Part shown: positions 49,873 to 55,370 of the stretch, one piece after another | How positions within the stretch are numbered: position 1 is the stretch's first letter | Layout: every line of letters begins with the position of its first letter | NCBI GenBank assembly: GCA_902578255.1 | Contig: CACHCH010000008.1 | Coordinates: 1 to 55,370, forward strand | Reading direction: 5' to 3' | Length of the DNA stretch: 55,370 nucleotides | Source: an uncultured Pelagibacteraceae bacterium | GTDB taxonomy: Bacteria; Pseudomonadota; Alphaproteobacteria; Pelagibacterales; Pelagibacteraceae | Translations under genes and position numbers: made by a program | The notes under the pieces: generated by a model | What the model was told of the DNA's origin: nothing | The model's database searches: none | What the model saw: the letters and a program-made list of their open reading frames with translations, nothing else

Positions 49873-50853
49873 CTAGATAACTCCTAGCTTTTTCATAAGA
49901 GCTGTCATTTCCTCAGTTTGTTTTTCTAAGAAAGAAACAAATTTATCCTCAGGGTTATAAATATTTACCCAAGCATTTCTTGCTCTAACAGCTTCCCATT
50001 CTGAAGTTTTTTGAACATCACCAAGCATTTTAGCAATTTTAGATTTATCAGAATTGCTCATACCTGGAGGTCCAAAAAATCCTCTCCAATTTACAAATTG
50101 CACATCATAGCCTTGTTCTTTAAGAGTTGGTGCATCTGGAGCATCTGAAACTCTTGATGGTGCGGTGATTCCAATAATTCTTACTTGATCTCTTGCACCC
50201 ATAAGTTCCCCTAAACCTGTAGAGATAATTTGTGTCTCTCCAGATAAAAGTCCAGCCAATGCTTTTCCACCTGCATCGTAAGGAATATATGCTACAGCAT
50301 TTGGATCTGCTCCTGCAGCTTGGAATGCTAATGCACCAATCAAATGGTCCATACTTCCTCTTACTGATCCACCAGCCATTTTGACTGAGTCTGGATCTTT
50401 TTTATATGCATCGACTACATCCTTAAAATTTTTAAAAGATGAATTTTTAGCAACAGCAATTGCACCGTAATCACCAATTACACCAGCAATTGGCACAACA
50501 TCTTTATATGATAAAGTTCCATTGCCTTTAACATAACCTTTATGTCTTGTGATTGATCTTAAAACTAATGGGGTTGATTGTACTAATACTGTATTGGCAG
50601 GCTTAGTATTGATCATATAAGCTAATGCTTTACCACCACCACCACCTGACATATTTTCAAATGATGCGCTTTTTAACATTCCAGCTTTAGTTAAAGCTTC
50701 CCCAGTACCTCTAGCAGTTCCATCCCAACCGCCTCCAGCACCACCGCCAATTACGAAGTGAATTTTGTCAATTGCAATTGAACTTGTTGTAGTTGCCGAA
50801 AACAATAAGATTGCTGAGAATAATACTGAAAATAATTTTTTTATATTTGTCAT
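49873..50853 (-). CDS. tctC: TTT transporter periplasmic binding protein TctC (first system)
   Basis: The start chosen is ATG 50853 (MTNIKKLFSVLFSAILLFSATTTSSIA), which gives a clean signal peptide and has the Shine-Dalgarno AGAGAGGA upstream; a start 20 codons earlier would bury it. The mature Bug-type protein opens IDKIHFVIGGGAGGGWDGTARGTGEAL, the glycine-rich ligand loop of TctC proteins, and has DQVRIIGITAPSR and AKMLGDVQKTSEWEAV near the C-terminus. These proteins bind carboxylates such as citrate or glutamate through water-mediated contacts. First gene of tctC-tctB-tctA-amine oxidase. Confidence 0.93.
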   Translation of the reverse strand: MTNIKKLFSVLFSAILLFSATTTSSIAIDKIHFVIGGGAGGGWDGTARGTGEALTKAGMLKSASFENMSGGGGGKALAYMINTKPANTVLVQSTPLVLRSITRHKGYVKGNGTLSYKDVVPIAGVIGDYGAIAVAKNSSFKNFKDVVDAYKKDPDSVKMAGGSVRGSMDHLIGALAFQAAGADPNAVAYIPYDAGGKALAGLLSGETQIISTGLGELMGARDQVRIIGITAPSRVSDAPDAPTLKEQGYDVQFVNWRGFFGPPGMSNSDKSKIAKMLGDVQKTSEWEAVRARNAWVNIYNPEDKFVSFLEKQTEEMTALMKKLGVI

Positions 50854-50927
50854 AACATTCCTCTCTTTCTTATTTAAAAATTTAAGTAAATTACATTGAA
50901 TTAAGTTATGCAACCTATAATTTGTTG

Positions 50928-50946
50928 TTACAACTTAAAATTGTAA
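50928..50946. promoter_or_regulatory. candidate operator between tctC and the AbrB-like gene
   Basis: TTACAA (50928-50933) and TTGTAA (50941-50946) form a perfect inverted repeat around seven bases in the 183-base divergent spacer 50854-51036. On the minus strand its TTGTAA copy could serve as the -35 of a tctC promoter (CATAAC 17 bp downstream). The rest of the spacer is A/T-rich with nothing else I can name. Confidence 0.35.
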
Positions 50947-51036
50947 TTTTGTTTTTAAATAAAATTTGTGGGTAAACAATAAAAAGATTTTTTTTTAAAT
51001 AACAAGTTTTCAATTTTTAATTTAATTAAATTTTTT

Positions 51037-52116
51037 ATGTTAGGTATTAATAATCACAAAGCTATCTCAAATTATTTCAGCTCTGTCATTAAAAGTTACA
51101 AAGCTATATTTATAGGTTTAATGGGTGGCTATTTAGGAACGATAATTGGGCTACCTCTTCCATGGCTGTTAGGTGCATTAAGTTTAAATCTATGTTTTGC
51201 TTTTACAAAATTTAAAATTGAGTTTCCAACTAAATTACTAAATCCTGTTTTTTTGATAGTTGGAATTATATTGGGGGGAACTTTAAATGTGTCATTGCTT
51301 TATAAGATCCATTTATGGGTATTTTCATCAATTGCTATGATTTTTTGTACAGTCATAAGTACTATTTTGGCAGGATATTATTTTTATAAAATTTGTAAAT
51401 TTAGTAAATTTATATCTGTTTTAGCTGCACTCCCAGGTGCATTTGTTCCAATTTCAGCAGCATTATTAGAATTTGGTAAGAATGAAAGAGATAAAAAAGT
51501 TTTGATCCCTCAAGCAACAAGGGTAATTTTTATTGTAAGTTTTGTACCCGTATTTTTTATAAACAATTTAGGCTTTTCAGAGATAGCTGGATACAATTTT
51601 TCAAATGTTTACGATCATAAATATTTCTTAGAAATCTTATTTCTTTTAATAGTTTGTTTTTTATTCGCAAAATTACTAAAAAAATTTAATATCCCCTCTC
51701 CTGCATTAATTGGTGCTATGGCTTTATCAGGATTATTTTATACTTTTGAGATAATTGATGCTAGATTTCCGGATACATTTATAAATATTGCATTTGTCTT
51801 ATTGGGAACCGCATTAGGTACTAGACTAAATGGTTTAAAATTAAATGAATTGTTCTACTTTATATTTCATGGATTAATTGTTAGTGCAATTTTAGTAATT
51901 ATTGCAATGACTACTGCTTATGTTTTAACTCATGCAGGTTTTGATTTTATTCCAACATTCTTAAGTTTTGCGCCTGGGGGAATTCACGAAATGGTAGTTA
52001 TAAGTGTAGCTTATAAAATTGATCCTATTTTTGTAAGCTACCATCATTTTTTAAGAATATTTTTAATTGTAATATTCTTGCCACTTCTTTTATCAAAATT
52101 TCGTCAAAATAATTAG
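51037..52116 (+). CDS. AbrB-family (COG3180) membrane protein
   Basis: The 359-residue protein is very hydrophobic, with about ten membrane segments in two homologous halves. Each half carries the AbrB motif with a Gly-x-x-x-Gly-x-x-x-P-W/A-L pattern: MGGYLGTIIGLPLPWLLGALSL near residue 29, and KFNIPSPALIGAMALSGLF near residue 220. FAPGGIHEMVVISVAY near residue 309 is the typical last motif. The family name comes from an E. coli regulator study; most members look like transporters. It often lies beside TTT genes, as here. Confidence 0.87.
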   Translation: MLGINNHKAISNYFSSVIKSYKAIFIGLMGGYLGTIIGLPLPWLLGALSLNLCFAFTKFKIEFPTKLLNPVFLIVGIILGGTLNVSLLYKIHLWVFSSIAMIFCTVISTILAGYYFYKICKFSKFISVLAALPGAFVPISAALLEFGKNERDKKVLIPQATRVIFIVSFVPVFFINNLGFSEIAGYNFSNVYDHKYFLEILFLLIVCFLFAKLLKKFNIPSPALIGAMALSGLFYTFEIIDARFPDTFINIAFVLLGTALGTRLNGLKLNELFYFIFHGLIVSAILVIIAMTTAYVLTHAGFDFIPTFLSFAPGGIHEMVVISVAYKIDPIFVSYHHFLRIFLIVIFLPLLLSKFRQNN

Positions 52117-52132
52117 CAATCATCTATTAAAT

Positions 52133-53557
52133 TTATTTACTTAATAATTTGCTAAGTAATTTAATATTTTTAACTTTATCTAAATTTTTAATTGTACTTA
52201 TTATTTTTTTAGATTTATTCAGTGGCCATTTTGCAAATTCTGCGCATCCCATAAATTTATCTGCCACTTCATCATACGTCATTGGAATTGCTGGACTTCC
52301 TTTGCCAAAATCACCTCTTCCAGATATCTTTTTTCCATTTTTTAAATAGATATCAATTATTGTTGTCATTTTATCATAACCAGCTGACTCTGCTTTCTGA
52401 TTTTTGTAAAAATTTACTTTTCTTAACATTCCTTGAACATCAGGTTTATTTATTCTTTTGTCCTGATACTCAGGAATGTATGCTCTTCTCTCTATCAACA
52501 AAATGGCCATAGAATATTCCATACTAAATTTTGCTTGAAATTCATTTTTAGGTCTATGATGAATTAATGCATTTTGCATATTATGATTTGTTCCAACATC
52601 AACTTTAATAACCTGCTCTGGTTTAATGTCATATTTAATTATTAATTCTAACATTTTTGTCATACCTGGATGAGTTAAAGATCCACATGGATGAGGTTTA
52701 ATTGATATTCCTGGCTTACTAAAAGTCCATGGTCGACCTAGTTTTCCTTTTATTGAATTTAAATCATATCCACCTCCATGAGCTTGAAAAAAACCTCTGG
52801 GAGATTCTAAAATTTTATCAGTTGCTGACCATCCGTAACCAACCAAATCACAAGCAACCACACCACTTTCTGCTGCTCTTCCAGCATGCAAAGGTTTTGT
52901 CATTGTTCCAAAATTTTCTCTTAATCCGGCACTTAATGAAGCGGCTACACCTAAAGACTTTTGAATTTTTTCAATATTAAATTTTCTTATTTTTGCTGCG
53001 GCAGCTGCAGAAGCGAGAGTTCCACAAGTTGCTGTTGAATGAAACCCATGTTGATAATGTCTGGGAGACATTGCTTCAGAAACTTTACATTCTACGTCAA
53101 CACCAATAAGGTATGCATTTAGAAAATCTTTTCCACTAATATTATTTATTTCACCTTCTGCAAAAGCACTTGGCAAACAAGGTGCTGTAGGGTGAGTTAG
53201 TAAACCATATACTCTATCTGAACCAACTGCTAATTGTGTGTCATCATAATCATCAGAATGAATACCTACACCATTTGCTAACGCTGCAAACTGACTAGGA
53301 ACTTTCATTTTTGAACCAATTACAGTTGCTCTACCATTTGCTGAATTTTTTTTGATCTGTTTAAAAAGATATTCACCAGTTCTTGCAACTGAGCCAGATA
53401 AAGCCAAACCAAATCCATCTAAAATATGCTTTTTAGCTAACTCAACAACACTTGAAGGAATATTTTTAAATTTTGTTTTATGAACGAACTTTGAAACATA
53501 ATTGGTTAGTTCTTTACCTTTGGAGCTATTTATATTAGGTGTGTAAGCTTTTTTCAT
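52133..53557 (-). CDS. MmgE/PrpD family protein coupled to a TTT permease
   Basis: The 474-residue protein has the MmgE/PrpD fold: LAKKHILDGFGLALSGS near residue 43, NGVGIHSDDYDDTQ near residue 94, LTHPTAPCLPSAFAEGE, RHYQHGFHSTATCGTLASAAAAAKI near 166, KPLHAGRAAESGVVACDLV near 220 and KPHPCGSLTHPGM near 285. The family includes 2-methylcitrate dehydratase and cis-aconitate decarboxylase, both acting on tricarboxylates. It is clearly distinct from the PrpD at 21274, so a different substrate is likely. The ATG overlaps the tctA stop (ATGA) with AAAGGAAAAG upstream, so it is the last gene of the second TTT operon. Confidence 0.87.
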   Translation of the reverse strand: MKKAYTPNINSSKGKELTNYVSKFVHKTKFKNIPSSVVELAKKHILDGFGLALSGSVARTGEYLFKQIKKNSANGRATVIGSKMKVPSQFAALANGVGIHSDDYDDTQLAVGSDRVYGLLTHPTAPCLPSAFAEGEINNISGKDFLNAYLIGVDVECKVSEAMSPRHYQHGFHSTATCGTLASAAAAAKIRKFNIEKIQKSLGVAASLSAGLRENFGTMTKPLHAGRAAESGVVACDLVGYGWSATDKILESPRGFFQAHGGGYDLNSIKGKLGRPWTFSKPGISIKPHPCGSLTHPGMTKMLELIIKYDIKPEQVIKVDVGTNHNMQNALIHHRPKNEFQAKFSMEYSMAILLIERRAYIPEYQDKRINKPDVQGMLRKVNFYKNQKAESAGYDKMTTIIDIYLKNGKKISGRGDFGKGSPAIPMTYDEVADKFMGCAEFAKWPLNKSKKIISTIKNLDKVKNIKLLSKLLSK

Positions 53558-55032
53558 ATTCTTTTCCTTTCAGTAAAAAAATTTTTTATTGGTTTATAAA
53601 ATAGACTTAAAAATGTAAGAATAAAAAATGTCATTGCGATTGGTCTTGTAAAAAACATAAATAAATTTTGGTCAAATATAATAATTGATTGTGCTAATGA
53701 ATTTTCAACTAGTTGGCCAAGTACTATCCCCATTATTATAGGTGCTGGTGAAAATCCAGCCCTTCTTAAAAAGAAACCAACTACACCTGATATTAACATA
53801 ATATAAACATCTACCATAGACTGAGATAATCCATAAGATCCAACCAAACAAAAAACAAACACTGAAGGCCACAAATATCCTCTTGGTATTAACGAAATTC
53901 TGGAGAAAATTTTTGCACCAAGCAATCCAAAAATTAAAAATATAAAGTTAGCTAATAGCATCCCATAAAAAATTGTATACAGAAGATCAGGTTGTTGCTC
54001 AAATAAATAAGGACCAGCTCTTAATCCATGAATTTGGAAACCACCTAATATGACTGCAGTTGTTGCTGATCCTGGAATTCCTAATGCAAGAGTCGGTATC
54101 ATTGCTCCACCAGTTGCTGAATTATTGGCTGCTTCAGGTGCTGCTACCCCTTCTATCTCTCCTTTACCAAAATTTTCTTTATTTTTAGACCATCTTCTTG
54201 CTTCATTGTAGCCTATCATTGCACTAACAGTACCTCCTTCAGCTGGAAGTATACCTATAAATGTGCCTATACCTGTAGATCTTAATATTGTCTTTCCACA
54301 ATTTTTAAATTCGGTTATTGATGGCAATTTTATTGCAGAAAATTTAATTCTTTCCAATAAAAGTTCACTCTTTGAAGCTTGAACAAAAATTTCAGACATC
54401 GCAAATAAACCTATTAAAACTGGTACAAAACTTACACCTTCAAATAATTCATCTATGCTAAACGTAAATCTTGAAATTCCAGTAGTTAAATGAACACCAA
54501 TAGTTGCAACAAACAATCCAATCAAACCTCCAATTAGATTTTTTACTGGAGATTTTGAGCTTATAGATGCTAGCATTGATAAGCCAAATATAGCTAACGC
54601 AAAATACTCAGGCGGTCCAAATTTATATGCAATCTTAGCTAAAGTCGGTGCAAAAATAATTAAAACTATTAATGAAATAATCCCTCCAATTACACTGGAA
54701 ACTGCAGCCATTCCTAATGCTTTACCTGCTTGACCGTTTTGAGCCATTGGAAATCCATCAAAAGCTGTTGCTGCAGCTGGTGGAGCACCTGGAGCATTAA
54801 TCAATATTGCTGTTATCGATCCACCAAATGTGCCTCCACAATATAAAGCAGCCATTGCTGCAATTGCCTGATTAGGTTCTAAATATATGGTAAATGGTAA
54901 TAATAAAGCTATTGCCATACCTGAACTTAATCCAGGTAATGCTCCAATTAAAACTCCTACTATTGTAGATCCTAAAATTAGAAGAAATGTAGTTAAGTCT
55001 AATATTAGAGTTATCTTGCTAATTAATTCCAT
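53554..55032 (-). CDS. tctA: TTT transporter large permease TctA (second system)
   Basis: The 492-residue paralogue of the TctA at 47872 has the same landmark motifs: GALPGLSSGMAIALLLPFTIYLEPNQAIAAMAALYCGGTFGGSITAILIN-type block near residues 30-80, GILPAEGGTVSAMIGYNEA near residue 255 and MIPTLALGIPGSATTAVILGGF near residue 312. Clear sequence differences from the first copy imply an older duplication or separate acquisition and probably another ligand. It overlaps tctB by one base and the MmgE/PrpD gene by four. Confidence 0.94.
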   Translation of the reverse strand: MELISKITLILDLTTFLLILGSTIVGVLIGALPGLSSGMAIALLLPFTIYLEPNQAIAAMAALYCGGTFGGSITAILINAPGAPPAAATAFDGFPMAQNGQAGKALGMAAVSSVIGGIISLIVLIIFAPTLAKIAYKFGPPEYFALAIFGLSMLASISSKSPVKNLIGGLIGLFVATIGVHLTTGISRFTFSIDELFEGVSFVPVLIGLFAMSEIFVQASKSELLLERIKFSAIKLPSITEFKNCGKTILRSTGIGTFIGILPAEGGTVSAMIGYNEARRWSKNKENFGKGEIEGVAAPEAANNSATGGAMIPTLALGIPGSATTAVILGGFQIHGLRAGPYLFEQQPDLLYTIFYGMLLANFIFLIFGLLGAKIFSRISLIPRGYLWPSVFVFCLVGSYGLSQSMVDVYIMLISGVVGFFLRRAGFSPAPIIMGIVLGQLVENSLAQSIIIFDQNLFMFFTRPIAMTFFILTFLSLFYKPIKNFFTERKRI

Positions 55033-55370
55033 TAATAAAAATTCCTAACTATGAATTCTTCTAATATACCTTGTGGAAATTTAAGTTGTAATACAAGAGT
55101 AAAAAAAACAAACACGAAGAGTGTCATACCAATTGAATATAAAAGAACAAAAAATTTGTCTTTTCTTTGCCAAAGTAACGGAGTTACGAATGTAAATATT
55201 AAAATTGTTAAAAAAAAACCTAATTTATCAGCTATTAAAATTATAAATAATATAAATCCAAATGTAATAAAAGCATTGGTTTTAATGATATCTTTTTTTT
55301 CATCTAATAAATTTTTATTTTGATAAATTTGAAATAAACTCAAAAATACTATCAGAGTGAATATTAATCT
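55032..55370 (-). CDS. tctB: TTT transporter small permease TctB (second system), N-terminus cut by window edge
   Basis: The frame is open from the stop at 55032 to the right edge. A TTG at 55343 would give 103 residues, but the nine codons upstream read RLIFTLIVF, part of a hydrophobic first membrane segment, so the true start lies outside the window. The remaining sequence has the later TctB membrane segments (AFITFGFILFIILIADKLGFFLTILIF and FVLLYSIGMTLFVFVFFTLVL). A complete TctB is about 150 residues. The binding protein of this system, if adjacent, is also outside. Confidence 0.85.
   Translation of the reverse strand, partial: RLIFTLIVFLSLFQIYQNKNLLDEKKDIIKTNAFITFGFILFIILIADKLGFFLTILIFTFVTPLLWQRKDKFFVLLYSIGMTLFVFVFFTLVLQLKFPQGILEEFIVRNFY

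Noticed and set aside
1..55370. tRNA, rRNA, CRISPR, insertion sequence, prophage, toxin-antitoxin or defence genes
   Set aside because: No spacer is long enough for rRNA or an array; I saw no clover-leaf sequences, no repeat-spacer periodicity and no transposase, integrase or restriction motifs in any coding frame.

Overview
The window is AT-rich (roughly 30% G+C by eye), very tightly packed, and carries 58 protein genes, two of them cut by the window edges. No gap without a gene exceeds about 185 bases, and I found no tRNA, rRNA, CRISPR array, insertion sequence or phage gene. Small genome style, purBCSQL next to bolA-grxD, citramalate synthase, a methylcitrate operon, and TRAP and TTT transporters with periplasmic binding proteins together point to a streamlined marine alphaproteobacterium of the SAR11 / Pelagibacterales type. 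The taxon is inferred from gene content, not proven.

Layout. 1-1345 (minus): an edge-cut unknown gene, a gamma-glutamylcyclotransferase-like gene and a short cinA. 1366-8593 (plus): sfsA, map, then purB-purC-purS-purQ-purL-bolA-grxD with overlapping or touching ends. 8594-16463 (minus): rpsD, a small lipoprotein, trmJ, a DUF1989 gene, cimA, cysS, nadE, class II aroG. 16546-17991 (plus): a TPR / glycosyltransferase-like protein. 18023-20467 (minus): glmS and a stand-alone acetyltransferase half of GlmU. 20537-24796 (plus): gph and prpD-prpB-prpC. 24807-27766 (minus): nrdA-nrdB. 27946-29752 (plus): phosphomannomutase/phosphoglucomutase and a small DUF2061 protein. 29749-35783 (minus): one apparent transcription unit, dctP-dctQ-dctM-dusA-tauE-malonyl-CoA decarboxylase, divergent from a family III CoA-transferase at 35884. 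37033-47882: rpoZ, an MFS transporter, a beta-hydroxyacid dehydrogenase, a PNPOx-like gene, a secreted hydrolase, a GYD protein, DUF779 with aldehyde dehydrogenase, a tautomerase, gamma carbonic anhydrase, a thioredoxin-fold protein, GT4 and a Tat-exported amine oxidase. 47872-55370: two TTT (tripartite tricarboxylate) transporters, an AbrB-like membrane protein and an MmgE/PrpD-family enzyme.

How genes may work together. The purine block makes IMP precursors. prpDBC oxidises propionyl-CoA. The TRAP transporter, CoA-transferase and malonyl-CoA decarboxylase look like an uptake, activation and decarboxylation route for a malonate-like dicarboxylate. The second TTT permease is translationally coupled to an MmgE/PrpD enzyme, suggesting import and conversion of one organic acid. 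The first is coupled to a flavin amine oxidase.

The most unusual signals are regulatory. (1) In both solute-transport operons a strong intrinsic terminator sits exactly where the small permease gene starts: its 3' arm holds the only Shine-Dalgarno of dctQ, and its 5' arm holds the GTG start of tctB. (2) nrdAB appears to have two promoters, one overlapped by NrdR-like boxes spaced 31 bp and one whose -10 lies inside an alphaproteobacterial LexA-type box (GTTC-N7-GTTC). (3) Many promoters lie so close to the start codon that the mRNA should be leaderless or nearly so, while a second set of genes has strong Shine-Dalgarno sites. (4) The aldehyde dehydrogenase gene has a 59-codon lysine-rich 5' extension followed by a good internal ribosome binding site.
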